In this document: in pieces, positions 9,798-18,539 of the stretch
Layout of the letters: every line of letters starts with the position of its first letter
Position numbering within the stretch: the stretch's first letter is position 1
Assembly: GCF_963663645.1 (NCBI RefSeq)
Contig: NZ_OY760503.1
Location: forward strand, 997,501 to 1,061,500
Length of the DNA stretch: 64,000 bases
Direction: 5' to 3'
Source of the DNA: an uncultured Trichococcus sp.
Lineage (GTDB): Bacteria > Bacillota > Bacilli > Lactobacillales > Aerococcaceae
Notes under the pieces: generated by a model
Told to the model about the DNA's origin: nothing
The model's database searches: none
The model's input: the letters and a program-made list of their open reading frames with translations, nothing else
Position numbers and translations under genes: made by a program

Positions 9798-10460
9798 GTG
9801 GAATTGGAAAACACCACCCATCAAGGGATTGCATTGAACCGTAAAATCGTCCAGTTTTTGACGGTAGTGGGGACAGTCACGACACTTATCTTAGGCATCT
9901 GGATCTATCGGACAGGCTTCTTTGAAGCTGAAGGCAGTTTTAAAGCGTTGTTGGATGGAATGGGCATCTATGCCCCTCTCATTTTCTTGCTGATCCAAAT
10001 CATCCAAGTCGTCTACCCCATCATTCCGGGCGGAGTAATGGTCGTAGTGGCGCCGCTTGTGTTCGGACCGCTTTGGGGATTCACATACAGCTTCATCGGC
10101 GTGTTGATCGGTTCGATCATCAATTTCATTTTGGCCCGAAAATACGGCAAGACATTCGTAAGAGCATTCGTTTCGGAAGAAACCTACAGAAAATATTATG
10201 GTTGGCTGATAAAAGGAAATCGTTTCGAATGGCTGATGGCCTCAGCCTTTGCTCTTCCCGGCTTCCCGGATGATTTTCTCTGCATGGTCGCCGGTCTGAC
10301 AAAAATGTCCATGAAGCGTTTTCTGGTCATATTCCTCCTGTTCAAGCCGCTTACCCTTTACTTCTACGGTATCGGCGGGGCATCGCTTGTGACCTGGGTG
10401 TTCCTGAATATGCCGACACTCATCAAAGGGTGGCTGGCCATTCAACCGGTATTGCAGTGA
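9798..10460 (+). CDS. TVP38/TMEM64 (VTT-domain) membrane protein
   Basis: 220 aa. Hydrophobic segments lie near residues 19-40, 55-75, 80-105 and 190-210. Signature stretches of the SNARE-associated/VTT family are YPIIPGGVMVVVAPLVFGPLWG, FIGVLIGSIINFILARKYGK and FALPGFPDDFLCMVAG. The family is an inner-membrane DedA-like group; the substrate is unsettled. The first possible start (9780) has no binding site. AAGAGGTG precedes the GTG at 9798, which is preferred. Confidence 0.88.
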   Translation: MELENTTHQGIALNRKIVQFLTVVGTVTTLILGIWIYRTGFFEAEGSFKALLDGMGIYAPLIFLLIQIIQVVYPIIPGGVMVVVAPLVFGPLWGFTYSFIGVLIGSIINFILARKYGKTFVRAFVSEETYRKYYGWLIKGNRFEWLMASAFALPGFPDDFLCMVAGLTKMSMKRFLVIFLLFKPLTLYFYGIGGASLVTWVFLNMPTLIKGWLAIQPVLQ

Positions 10461-10470
10461 AATCCAAAAT

Positions 10471-10506
10471 AAAAACGATGAGCCTCGGTGGCGCATCGTT
10501 TTTTGC
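10471..10506. terminator. Bidirectional terminator
   Basis: AAAACGATG / CATCGTTTT stem between convergent genes, followed by TTTTTT on the plus strand and on the complement by a T-rich end. Confidence 0.75.
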
Positions 10507-11094
10507 TTATTTTCTTCTGACTTTCATCAGGGCTTTGGCGATGAACGGTGCGATCAGCCCGGCTGCGACGGCTTCCCCGACTCCGTTGGTTGCGACGATG
10601 CCGGCCAATACCTTCAGCAGATTGGATGGATCGACATCATTGGCTGCGGCATATTCATTGCCATAGAAAAGGGCGATGAATCCCAATACAAGCACGGTGT
10701 TGGTCAAGGATCCCAAAACGGCAGCGATGACCATCCCGACTTTTTCCTGTTTGCGTTTCAGGAAAGCATGGAAAACAAGTCCTGCCACAAGCCCAACCAT
10801 GACGCGGGGGACGACTGCAATGATCGGATTGGTCCAGAGCAGCAGGTCCAATGCGGAAGCCGGCAGTGTATAGGCTTTGACCATGCGCGCCAAGCCCCAG
10901 ACAAGCCCGACAATCATGCCGTCCTTCGTGCTCAGGACGAAAGCAGACACGATGACCGTGATGTGGATGATCGTCGGATTCAATGGCGGAATCGGAATGT
11001 TGCCCAGGAAGGGAACAAATGTCTGGATGATGATGAATGCGGACAGAATGCCGAGAATGGCGATGCGGTACGTTTTATTTTTTTGTGTTTGCAT
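10507..11094 (-). CDS. ECF transporter S component, PanT-like
   Basis: 195 aa, about six membrane helices. The N-terminal region shows the ECF S-component pattern: FVPFLGNIPIPPLNPTIIHI, then KDGMIVGLVWGLARM, then NPIIAVVPRVMVGLVAG. This resembles the pantothenate-specific PanT group, but substrate assignment is tentative. It would work with a shared energising module (EcfA1-A2-T) encoded elsewhere. Convergent with the VTT gene; no riboswitch is evident in the 180-nt upstream region. Confidence 0.75.
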   Translation of the reverse strand: MQTQKNKTYRIAILGILSAFIIIQTFVPFLGNIPIPPLNPTIIHITVIVSAFVLSTKDGMIVGLVWGLARMVKAYTLPASALDLLLWTNPIIAVVPRVMVGLVAGLVFHAFLKRKQEKVGMVIAAVLGSLTNTVLVLGFIALFYGNEYAAANDVDPSNLLKVLAGIVATNGVGEAVAAGLIAPFIAKALMKVRRK

Positions 11095-11274
11095 TTCAGC
11101 TCAACCTCTTTTTATATATGCATTTCGGCAAGCGCCGATATATAGGTATTCTACCAAATAGTTCCGGAAAAAAATAGCGGCAGCGGAAGTCCTTTTCTTT
11201 TCAGCATACGGTATTATTTTATTTTAGGCGAAAAAAGGGTAAAATAGCAGTATAGAGCCAGAAAGGAAGCCGCC

Positions 11275-11559
11275 ATGAAGAAAATTTTTATAGGGTTGAT
11301 ACGTGGTTACCAGAAAGTGATATCCCCGCTGTTCCCGCCGAGCTGCCGGTATTATCCGACCTGCTCGAACTATGCGGTCCAAGCCATCCAAAAACATGGC
11401 GCAATCAAGGGCAGCCTGATGGGAATCGCACGCATTCTCAGATGCCATCCTTTCGTCAAAGGCGGGTACGATCCGGTGCCTGAACAATTCAGCATCCGCC
11501 GCAACAAAGAAGAAGATGAACACAACCACCCGGAGCATGAACATTTCCATGAGCACTAA
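11275..11559 (+). CDS. yidD: Membrane protein insertion efficiency factor YidD
   Basis: 94 aa. The family core is complete: [28 protein letters not shown], then [19 protein letters not shown]. YidD is a membrane-associated helper of the YidC/Sec insertion route. An extra C-terminal tail is rich in His and Glu ([16 protein letters not shown]) and could bind metal, but this is only compositional. RBS GAAAGGAAG. Confidence 0.95.
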   Translation: MKKIFIGLIRGYQKVISPLFPPSCRYYPTCSNYAVQAIQKHGAIKGSLMGIARILRCHPFVKGGYDPVPEQFSIRRNKEEDEHNHPEHEHFHEH

Positions 11560-11604
11560 GATTTTTCGGATTTTCCCATTTCAACAATCAAAGGAGAGAT
11601 TAAA

Positions 11605-11886
11605 ATGGATGAATTAAAGAAGATTTTCTTAGCAGGTGTCGGCATGACTTCCACTTCGATCGAGAAAGCTGAAAAGCTGATCAATGAGATGGTCGAAAAA
11701 GGGCGCGTTACGGTCCAGGAAGGAAAAGAACTGCAGACGGAATTGACCCGCAAAGCCTCGGGCATCGTGCCGGCGACGAAAGCGGAGCTGGATAAGCTGC
11801 CGTTCGCCAAAAAAGAGGATGTGCAGGCGCTGGAAGCCAAAATGGATGCGATCAACGCCAAACTGGATCAATTGTTGAACAAATAA
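11605..11886 (+). CDS. Phasin-like / polyhydroxyalkanoate regulator-like protein (COG3937)
   Basis: 93 aa. It is predicted almost wholly helical, with KKIFLAGVGMTSTSIEKAEKLINEMVEKG in the N-terminal half and a coiled-coil C-terminus (VQALEAKMDAINAKLDQLLNK). This matches small phasin-family proteins found in Firmicutes that lack PHA synthases. It lies 30 nt before the UbiB-like gene and has the binding site AAAGGAGAG, so the two are probably an operon. Confidence 0.8.
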   Translation: MDELKKIFLAGVGMTSTSIEKAEKLINEMVEKGRVTVQEGKELQTELTRKASGIVPATKAELDKLPFAKKEDVQALEAKMDAINAKLDQLLNK

Positions 11887-11916
11887 GCAATCGCAAAAGA
11901 TGAAGGAGGGGTCAGG

Positions 11917-13500
11917 ATGGCAAGAGACGAACGGTTGCGTGAAATAGTCCGGATCCTGTCCTCTTACGGGCTTCAATTCCTTTACCATAATCAAGTGAAG
12001 CCGAGCCGGAAAGATCAAGACCCGGAAAACCTTCGTCTTGCTTTCGAAAAACTGGGACCGAGCTTCATCAAAATCGGCCAGATCCTTTCCACCCGCATCG
12101 ACATTCTCCCGCAGGCATTCGTCGAAGAACTGGCGCATCTGCAGGACAAAGCGCCGGAATTCCCGTTTGCGGAAGTCGAACGCATCTTTATGGAAGAAAC
12201 CCAGTTGTCCTTGGGGGAAGCCTTCCTGTCCATCGACGAAAAACCGCTCGCCAGCGCGTCGATTGCCCAGGTACATCGGGCGGTTCTCCGGACCGGGGAG
12301 GAGGTGGTCGTGAAGGTGCAGCGACCGATCATCGATGACCTCTTGATCCGGGATTTGGATATCCTGATCCGCCTCAGCAGAAAAATCCCGCGCGAACTGG
12401 TTGAGGTAGTCGATCCCAAGGAAGCGTTGGAACAGGTGAAGGCGAACACCTTGGTAGAACTGGATTTCCGCAATGAAGCACAGCTCCTGCAGCGCTTCCG
12501 GGACTACAACACCAATATTGCCTGCATCGGCGTCCCGAAAATCTATTCCGGGCTTACGACACGCAGGGTGCTGGTGGAAGAGTATATCGAAGGCACCAAA
12601 ATCACCAACCGTGAACAGTTGGCTTTGCTGGGCTATGATTTGGACGACATCAGCCGCAAATTGATGCTGGCCTATCTGAAACAAGTATTCCACGACGGCT
12701 TTTTCCACGGAGATCCCCATCCCGGCAATCTGATCATCAAAGAAGGCAAAATCTATTTCATCGATTTCGGCATCATGGGAGATCTGTCGGAGACCACAAA
12801 AAAATCGCTGAACGATATCCTTCAGGGATTGGCCTCGAAAGATTTGGACCGGATGGTGAAAGTCTGTCTGGAATTGGGGACGCCGAAAGGACGGGTCGAC
12901 AAACGCAATCTGTACGCCGATGTCGAGATGCTGTTCGATATGTATCTTTCGAACAATATGCTGAACGTGAACTTGGGGACCTTCATCACCGATTTCATCA
13001 GAATGTTCAAACGGCATAATATTGCCATTCCGAGCGATCTGACGATCCTCGCGAAGTCTTTGTCGATACTGGAAGGCGTTTTTCTGGAAATTTCCCCTGA
13101 GTTGAACCTTATTTCGATCGCGAAGGACTATCTGAAGGAGAGTTTCACGCTTACGACGCTGATGCAGAAATTTTCTGCGGAAAAGCTGGCGTTGAGGGGG
13201 TATGCCTTCATCAAGGACAGCAGTGAGATCCCAAGCAGCCTGCTGGCTCTGCTGAAGCAGACGGCAAGCGGCAGGACCATGCTGCGGATCGATGTCGACC
13301 AGTTGGATGACAAGTGGAGGGACGTCAAAAAGATGTCCAATCGCGTCGTCATCTCTTTGATTGTTGCCGGGTTGCTGCTGTCATCAGCCATCATGTCAGG
13401 AACGCCGGGAGGGCAATTCCTGGGGCAAGCGGGCTTTGTGATCGCGGGCCTGTTCAGCATCTGGTTGCTGATTTCCATTTTCCGTTCGGGGAACCTGTAA
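11917..13500 (+). CDS. ABC1/UbiB-family atypical kinase-like protein
   Basis: 527 aa. Motifs in order: the family-specific KxGQ stretch FIKIGQILSTR (residues ~50-60), the alanine-rich loop SASIAQVHRA, ion-pair Lys in VVKVQRP, catalytic HGDPHPGN, and DFG (YFIDFGIMGD). Two membrane helices close the protein (residues ~475-495 and 500-520). UbiB/COQ8 members are ATPases supporting isoprenoid-lipid metabolism; the bacterial substrate here is unknown. RBS GAAGGAGGGG. It pairs with the upstream phasin-like gene. Confidence 0.92.
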   Translation: MARDERLREIVRILSSYGLQFLYHNQVKPSRKDQDPENLRLAFEKLGPSFIKIGQILSTRIDILPQAFVEELAHLQDKAPEFPFAEVERIFMEETQLSLGEAFLSIDEKPLASASIAQVHRAVLRTGEEVVVKVQRPIIDDLLIRDLDILIRLSRKIPRELVEVVDPKEALEQVKANTLVELDFRNEAQLLQRFRDYNTNIACIGVPKIYSGLTTRRVLVEEYIEGTKITNREQLALLGYDLDDISRKLMLAYLKQVFHDGFFHGDPHPGNLIIKEGKIYFIDFGIMGDLSETTKKSLNDILQGLASKDLDRMVKVCLELGTPKGRVDKRNLYADVEMLFDMYLSNNMLNVNLGTFITDFIRMFKRHNIAIPSDLTILAKSLSILEGVFLEISPELNLISIAKDYLKESFTLTTLMQKFSAEKLALRGYAFIKDSSEIPSSLLALLKQTASGRTMLRIDVDQLDDKWRDVKKMSNRVVISLIVAGLLLSSAIMSGTPGGQFLGQAGFVIAGLFSIWLLISIFRSGNL

Positions 13501-13569
13501 GTGGAAAAGCTTGCGCTTCATTCCGGGTTGACGCCAAATTAAAATATATTAAAAATTGAAAAGAACCTC

Positions 13570-13598
13570 TTGAAAATCGATTGCCGCTGTTATATTAT
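13570..13598 (+). promoter_or_regulatory. Promoter of the tRNA-Tyr/tRNA-Gln cluster
   Basis: TTGAAA (13570-13575), 17-bp spacer, TATTAT (13593-13598), about 30 nt before tRNA-Tyr. Confidence 0.65.
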
Positions 13599-13628
13599 AT
13601 ATTGGTCAGCTTTTCAAGGAAAGCGAAC

Positions 13629-13712
13629 GGAGGGATAGCGAAGTGGCTAAACGCGGCGGACTGTAAATCCGCTCCTTCGGGTTCGGCAGTTCGAATCTGC
13701 CTCCCTCCACCA
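13629..13712 (+). tRNA. tRNA-Tyr (anticodon GTA)
   Basis: Class II tRNA: acceptor GGAGGGA/TCCCTCC, anticodon arm GCGGA-CTGTAAA-TCCGC, long variable arm, T-arm GGCAG/CTGCC. The 3' CCA is encoded (13710-13712). Confidence 0.97.
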
Positions 13713-13713
13713 T

Positions 13714-13785
13714 TGGGCTATCGCCAAGCGGTAAGGCAACAGACTTTGACTCTGTCATTCGTTGGTTCGAATCCAGCTAGCCCAG
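13714..13785 (+). tRNA. tRNA-Gln (anticodon TTG)
   Basis: Acceptor TGGGCTA/TAGCCCA with discriminator G, D-arm GCC...GGC, anticodon arm ACAGA-CTTTGAC-TCTGT, T-arm GTTGG/CCAGC. CCA is not encoded. It starts one base after the CCA of tRNA-Tyr. Confidence 0.96.
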
Positions 13786-13831
13786 TCATACGAGCTTATG
13801 AAGTTCATTGGAAACGAATGGTTTTTTCTAA

Positions 13832-13878
13832 AGAGGCGTTCCTGAAATCATTTTTGATGATTTTGGGGGCGTCTTTTT
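13832..13878 (+). terminator. Terminator of the tRNA pair
   Basis: Imperfect long stem AGGCG..CC..AAATCAT / GATGATTT..GG..GCGTCT followed by TTTTT. Confidence 0.7.
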
Positions 13879-14023
13879 GCATTCTGAGGCGTGGATTCCT
13901 TCTTGCCCCGAGATAAAAGTTCATAATTTAGTAAAAAGTTTAAGCAAAAAAACATGATATGATGGATAAGGCGTATGTTCCAAAAAAATAGACAACTATC
14001 GAAGAGAAAGTAGGGGAAATACA

Positions 14024-14224
14024 ATGGCTAAATGCACAGATTGCAATGTTGATTTGATTGAAGGCTTAGGTTTGTATTCGCAAGGGGTCTATCTTGTTGA
14101 GTTGGCGAAGGAAAAAACATTGAACGGACAGGGAAAAGCTGCTTTGGAAGCGGCTGTATGCCCACAATGCGGCAAAGTATCGTTCTACTTGCCCGAAGAA
14201 CAATTGGCGAAACTGGTCGATTGA
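14024..14224 (+). CDS. Small zinc-ribbon protein
   Basis: 66 aa with two metal-binding knuckles, CTDC (residues 4-7) and CPQC (residues ~46-49), as in treble-clef/zinc-ribbon proteins. No other domain is present. Probably binds nucleic acid or a protein partner; the role is unknown. RBS AAAGTAGGGG. Followed by its own terminator. Confidence 0.75.
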   Translation: MAKCTDCNVDLIEGLGLYSQGVYLVELAKEKTLNGQGKAALEAAVCPQCGKVSFYLPEEQLAKLVD

Positions 14225-14240
14225 TTTTTATCATCACGAA

Positions 14241-14277
14241 AAAAACGAGCCCGGGAATATTTCCTGGGCTCGTTTTG
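14241..14277. terminator. Bidirectional terminator
   Basis: AAAACGAGCCCGGGAA / TTCCTGGGCTCGTTTT between the convergent zinc-ribbon and cupin genes. Confidence 0.85.
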
Positions 14278-14287
14278 CTTTTCTTAT

Positions 14288-14710
14288 TTAATGTTCGTTT
14301 GGGTCGTTTTTTGCATCTTCGTGGGTCGGGTGGACGGTTCCTGGCAAGTGGTCAGGACCTGCATAGATTGTATATAGCTTGAGTGGCTTGTCGCCTGTGT
14401 TGGTGATGTTGTGCCATTTGTCGGCAGGCACAAAGACAGCGTCATCGTCGGAAACTTTTTGTTCGAAATACAGATCATCCTCTGAGTCGCCCATCACGCA
14501 AAGGCCATCCCCTTCTTCAATGCGGATGAATTGGTCGATGCCATGGTGAACTTCCAATCCGATATCATCGTTCGGTTGGATCGTCATCACGGTCACCTGT
14601 AATTTTTCACCGGTCCAGATCGTTGTGCGGTAATTATCGTTCTGCAGGGTTGCGTCCTCGATGTTCACTACGTAAGGTTTCTTGCCATGATCTTTGAAAT
14701 CGATACTCAT
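14288..14710 (-). CDS. Single-domain cupin protein
   Basis: 140 aa. Cupin motif 1 is seen as GLEVHHGIDQFIRIEEGDG (metal ligands His-His and Glu) and motif 2 as FVPADKWHNITNTGDKPLKL (ligand His). It belongs to the small metal-binding cupins related to sugar isomerases; the reaction is not known. The N-terminal SIDFKDHGKKPYVVNIEDAT and the acidic C-terminus are shared with cupins of other lactic acid bacteria as I recall them. RBS TAGGAGGAA. Confidence 0.85.
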   Translation of the reverse strand: MSIDFKDHGKKPYVVNIEDATLQNDNYRTTIWTGEKLQVTVMTIQPNDDIGLEVHHGIDQFIRIEEGDGLCVMGDSEDDLYFEQKVSDDDAVFVPADKWHNITNTGDKPLKLYTIYAGPDHLPGTVHPTHEDAKNDPNEH

Positions 14711-14889
14711 TTGAATTCCTCCTAATTTAAATTAATTATTTTATTGTAATCATTATAAACTAAGTATAGCAAAATGAGCCGCATTTGCAAACGATATGCT
14801 TCATGCGTGATCGATCGCCCATCTGCTTCCATTGTAACGCTCCTGAAGCGCTTTCTCAAGGAAACAATGCCATTCGGCCGGATTATTTG

Positions 14890-14898
14890 TGATATAAT
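14890..14898 (+). promoter_or_regulatory. Extended -10 promoter of the cdaA operon
   Basis: TGATATAAT matches TGn-TATAAT, 34 nt before the start codon. No clear -35 box is visible. Confidence 0.5.
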
Positions 14899-14931
14899 TG
14901 ACGATATAACTTTGAACGTGGAGGTGCGCAT

Positions 14932-15774
14932 GTGTCAATCGATTGGGGAGAAGTGATCACCTGGAGCAATGCCTTTGATATAGTGGATATCCTGTTGGTA
15001 TGGTATCTCGTCTACAAGTTGATCATGATTTTAAAAGGTACGCGTTCCATTCAATTGCTGAAAGGGATCGGAATCATCGTGCTGATCAAACTGGCTGCAG
15101 TCACGCTTCAGTTGCAGACCGTAGATTGGATCATGAACCGTGTCATCCAATGGGGTGTTGTGGCGGTCATTGTCGTATTTCAGCCGGAAATCCGAAAAGG
15201 ATTGGAGCATCTGGGAAAGACAGGCTTCAGAAAGAAAGCCAAACGGTCGGTCAATAAGAGCGAACGCTTGGTAACGGAGTTGGACAAGGCTGTCCAATAT
15301 ATGGCAAAACGAAAAATCGGAGCATTGATATCCATCGAGCAGCAAGATCAACTGGATGAGTACGCTGCCACGGGGATAAGGATCGGCGGAGAGGTAACCA
15401 ACCAGTTGCTGATCAATATTTTTATCCCCAACACGCCTTTGCACGATGGAGCGGTCATCATCCAAGACTACAAAATCGCGACCGCAGCCAGTTATCTGCC
15501 GTTATCAGAAAGTTCCTTCATCCCGAAGGAACTGGGAACAAGGCACCGTGCCGCAATCGGGCTGGGTGAAGTCAGCGATGCCATCACCATCATTGTTTCG
15601 GAAGAAACCGGAGGCGTCAGCATTGCCCATAAGACGAGCTTGTTGCGCGAAATGAACCGCGATGATTTTGTCGCCTATTTGACCAACCAACTGGTTGTTG
15701 AAGAAGTGGAAGAAAAGACTACCAATTTCATCCAGGATTTCTTTGATAATACGAAGTGGGGTGGTTCTGAATGA
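14932..15774 (+). CDS. cdaA: Diadenylate cyclase CdaA
   Basis: 280 aa, makes cyclic di-AMP from two ATP at the membrane. Three N-terminal membrane segments (residues ~13-30, 40-58, 64-82) are followed by the DAC domain with its motifs DGAVIIQ (residues ~181-187) and GTRHRAAIG (~203-211). GTG start after GGAGGTG; an ATG two bases earlier leads straight to a stop. The stop overlaps the cdaR start (ATGA). The cdaA-cdaR-glmM order is conserved in Firmicutes and ties c-di-AMP to cell wall precursor synthesis. Confidence 0.97.
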   Translation: MSIDWGEVITWSNAFDIVDILLVWYLVYKLIMILKGTRSIQLLKGIGIIVLIKLAAVTLQLQTVDWIMNRVIQWGVVAVIVVFQPEIRKGLEHLGKTGFRKKAKRSVNKSERLVTELDKAVQYMAKRKIGALISIEQQDQLDEYAATGIRIGGEVTNQLLINIFIPNTPLHDGAVIIQDYKIATAASYLPLSESSFIPKELGTRHRAAIGLGEVSDAITIIVSEETGGVSIAHKTSLLREMNRDDFVAYLTNQLVVEEVEEKTTNFIQDFFDNTKWGGSE

Positions 15775-16880
15775 GGAAGCAGCAAGAGGATAAGTTTTTG
15801 GAAAACAAGTGGGTCGTCAGAGGGATCTCTTTCCTGATTTCCTTATTATTGTTCGCCTATGTCTACTCGGAAAATTATGGCTGGTCCACGAGCACAAGCA
15901 ACAGTTCCATCAGCACCAGCAAACGGGAAACCATTTCGAATGTCCCGATCCAAGTGAATATCGATACGGATGCGTATTTCATTTCAGGATTGCCGGAAAC
16001 GGTGGTTTTGACGCTGACCGGTCCGGAGAGCGTACTCGTGCAGACGATTTCCGCGGCGGATTACCGGATCGTCACAGAAAATCTGGATGATCTGGGGCCG
16101 GGCAACCATACGATCCAGTTGACGGCTGAAAATCTTTCGAACGAAATCGACTATTCGATTACACCATCGCGTGTGAACGTCGTCATTGAAGAGCGGGTTG
16201 CCATCGAAAGCCCAGTGGAAGTCCGCTTCGATGAATCATTGGTCGATCCGCAATATCAAGCAGGCGTTGCGGAACTGAGTGAGGATACGGTAACGTTGAC
16301 CGGACCAGCCTCGACCATAAGCCGTGTGGATAGTGTTTACGTAACGGTTGCGGCTGAAAATGGCTTGACAAATACTGTGAATATGAATACTGTAGTACAA
16401 GTAGTGGACGCAAGTGGGAATAAGTTGAATGTTTCCGTCGATCCGCAAGAAATTTCCGTCAAGATTCCGATTTCTCTATACGGGAAAGAAGTGCCGCTGA
16501 TCATCCAACAGATCGGCGTTCCGCTTGAAGGTAGAATCTATACGATTGAAGTGGATGGGGAATCCAGTGTGACCTTAACGGGCGATAAGTCTCTGCTTGC
16601 CGAGATTGATGAAGTGATTCTGCCGGTGAGCGTCACAGGAGTAGAGAGCAACACAACCCAAACCATCACAATCCCGGTCCCGAATGCTGCTCTGACGGCT
16701 GCACCGACTACAATCAAGGTAAACATCCGCCTGTCGGATGCTGCTGAGGCTGCAGCCGATCCGGATACGACAGTTGATGAAGGAGAGTCCTCCGTTTCCG
16801 CCGATGAAAGCAGCGCTATCGCATCTTCGGACTCGGATAGTCTGGACAGTGAAACGGGTCAAGCGGAGAGCAGCTCATAA
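15771..16880 (+). CDS. cdaR: CdaA regulatory protein CdaR (YbbR domains)
   Basis: 369 aa. One membrane helix (residues ~16-36) anchors an extracellular part with about four YbbR-like repeats, each with a TVxLTGP/ SVTLTG-type core (VVLTLTGPESVL, TVTLTGPASTI, SVTLTGDKSLL). A Ser/Asp/Glu-rich tail of ~40 residues follows. It modulates the cyclase activity of CdaA. Translationally coupled to cdaA by a 4-nt overlap. Confidence 0.93.
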   Translation: MRKQQEDKFLENKWVVRGISFLISLLLFAYVYSENYGWSTSTSNSSISTSKRETISNVPIQVNIDTDAYFISGLPETVVLTLTGPESVLVQTISAADYRIVTENLDDLGPGNHTIQLTAENLSNEIDYSITPSRVNVVIEERVAIESPVEVRFDESLVDPQYQAGVAELSEDTVTLTGPASTISRVDSVYVTVAAENGLTNTVNMNTVVQVVDASGNKLNVSVDPQEISVKIPISLYGKEVPLIIQQIGVPLEGRIYTIEVDGESSVTLTGDKSLLAEIDEVILPVSVTGVESNTTQTITIPVPNAALTAAPTTIKVNIRLSDAAEAAADPDTTVDEGESSVSADESSAIASSDSDSLDSETGQAESSS

Positions 16881-16937
16881 AATTAAACAAATCCATGCAA
16901 AGAAAATAAATGAAAAATCTAAAGGAGATTACAGGTA

Positions 16938-18290
16938 ATGGGTAAATATTTTGGGACAGACGGTGTCAGAGGCATCGCGAACAGCGAATTGACACCGGAA
17001 TTAGCTTTCAAATTAGGCCGTTTTGGAGGATATGTCTTAAGACAACACGCCAAAGATATCGCACATCCGCTAGTGCTGGTTGCGCGTGATACGAGAATTT
17101 CAGGTCAATTGTTGGAATATGCATTGGTTTCCGGCTTATTGTCAGTCGGTATCGAAGTTCTGCAATTGGGGGTCATCCCGACACCCGGCGTCGCTTATCT
17201 GACACGCATCCAAGGTGCGGTAGCCGGGGTCATGATCTCCGCATCGCACAATCCCGCAGGGGACAACGGCATCAAATTCTTCGGGGCTGACGGGTTCAAA
17301 CTGTCGGATGAACAAGAATACGAAATTGAAGCTTATTTGGACCAAGAAGGCGATGATTTGCCAAGACCTTCGGCAGACGGATTGGGTACAGTGGATGAAT
17401 ATCCGGAAGGCGTCCTGAAATATGCGCAATACCTGCAGACGACCATCCCGGATGACCTTTCCGGCATCACAGTCTGCCTGGATGCGGCAAACGGGGCAGC
17501 ATCACCGGTCGTCAATCGCCTTTTTGCGGATCTGGAAACGGATTTCTTCACGATGGGCGCAAATCCCGATGGCATCAACATCAACAAAGGCGTCGGTTCG
17601 ACACATCCGGATGTCCTGGGCAAATTTGTCGTTGAGAAAAAAGCGGATGTCGGCTTGGCATTCGACGGAGACGCCGACCGCTGTATCGCTGTGGATGAGA
17701 ATGGGCGCATCATTGACGGTGACCGAATCATGTTCATCTGCGGTAAATACTTGAAAGAGCGAAATAAATTGAATCAAAACACAATTGTCTCGACGGTAAT
17801 GAGCAACTTGGGCTTCCATTTGGCTGTGGAAGCTGAAGGCATGACTGCCTTGAAGACGCAAGTCGGCGATCGTTATGTCGTGGAAGAAATGCGCAAAAAT
17901 GGCTACAATTTGGGCGGCGAGCAATCCGGACATGTTGTTTTCCTGGATATGAACACGACCGGGGATGGCCTTTTGACAGGCATCCAATTGTTGAACGTCA
18001 TGAAACAGACCGGAAAAAAACTTTCCGAACTGGCTGACGAAGTGACGCTTTACCCGCAAGAATTGGTGAACGTACGCGTCTCCGAGAAAGATGGCGTTAT
18101 GGAAATTCCGGCTGTGAAAGCTGTCATCGAAGAAGTTGAAGCCGAAATGGCAGGCAAAGGCCGCATCTTGGTGCGCCCGAGCGGAACGGAACCGTTGCTG
18201 CGCGTTATGGCTGAAGCTGAAACGGATGAAAAATGCCATGAGTACGTTATGCGCATCGTAGATGTCGTAAAAGCGGAAATCGGCATCTAA
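16938..18290 (+). CDS. glmM: Phosphoglucosamine mutase
   Basis: 450 aa, converts glucosamine-6-phosphate to glucosamine-1-phosphate for UDP-GlcNAc. The catalytic phosphoserine is Ser103 in MISASHNP. The metal loop DGDADR (residues ~240-245), the sugar loop GEQSGH and the phosphate loop [11 protein letters not shown] are intact. RBS AAAGGAGAT. Third gene of the cdaA operon, 57 nt after cdaR. Confidence 0.97.
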   Translation: MGKYFGTDGVRGIANSELTPELAFKLGRFGGYVLRQHAKDIAHPLVLVARDTRISGQLLEYALVSGLLSVGIEVLQLGVIPTPGVAYLTRIQGAVAGVMISASHNPAGDNGIKFFGADGFKLSDEQEYEIEAYLDQEGDDLPRPSADGLGTVDEYPEGVLKYAQYLQTTIPDDLSGITVCLDAANGAASPVVNRLFADLETDFFTMGANPDGININKGVGSTHPDVLGKFVVEKKADVGLAFDGDADRCIAVDENGRIIDGDRIMFICGKYLKERNKLNQNTIVSTVMSNLGFHLAVEAEGMTALKTQVGDRYVVEEMRKNGYNLGGEQSGHVVFLDMNTTGDGLLTGIQLLNVMKQTGKKLSELADEVTLYPQELVNVRVSEKDGVMEIPAVKAVIEEVEAEMAGKGRILVRPSGTEPLLRVMAEAETDEKCHEYVMRIVDVVKAEIGI

Positions 18291-18318
18291 GAGGTAGAGC
18301 CTGTAAATGGTTTAGAGT

Positions 18319-18357
18319 CGTGGAACACTGCAATGGTGGTGTTTCACGGCGTTTTTT
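18319..18357 (+). terminator. Terminator of cdaA-cdaR-glmM
   Basis: CGTGGAACAC / GTGTTTCACG stem with a 10-nt loop, then GGCGTTTTTTG. Confidence 0.8.
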
Positions 18358-18453
18358 GTTTAGCGGTTGATGATGAATCATAGAACCGATAAGTTATTCG
18401 GGGCCGTCATTCAGAACAATAATTGCAAATATACACAACCGTAAGTTTATGGT

Positions 18454-18495
18454 TATAATGAGTAAGAAGCGTCCGTTTTAATGTAAGCGAAACCA
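18454..18495 (+). promoter_or_regulatory. mtl promoter -10 and cre site
   Basis: TATAAT at 18454-18459 has no good -35, as expected for an activator-dependent promoter. TGTAAGCGAAACCA (18482-18495) matches the CcpA cre consensus TGNAANCGNWWNCA at all positions and lies just after the likely transcript start, a roadblock position for carbon catabolite repression. Confidence 0.7.
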
Positions 18496-18539
18496 ATGCA
18501 GTGCGGAATCGGCAAGTTGTTGATAGGGGAGGTGCGATC

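Noticed and set aside
11629-13017. 462-codon minus-strand open frame
   Set aside because: Lies fully antisense to the phasin-like and UbiB genes, is rich in Phe/Gln/Asp/His as frame shadows are, and has no ribosome binding site.
13581-13916. 111-codon open frame
   Set aside because: Runs through tRNA-Tyr and tRNA-Gln.
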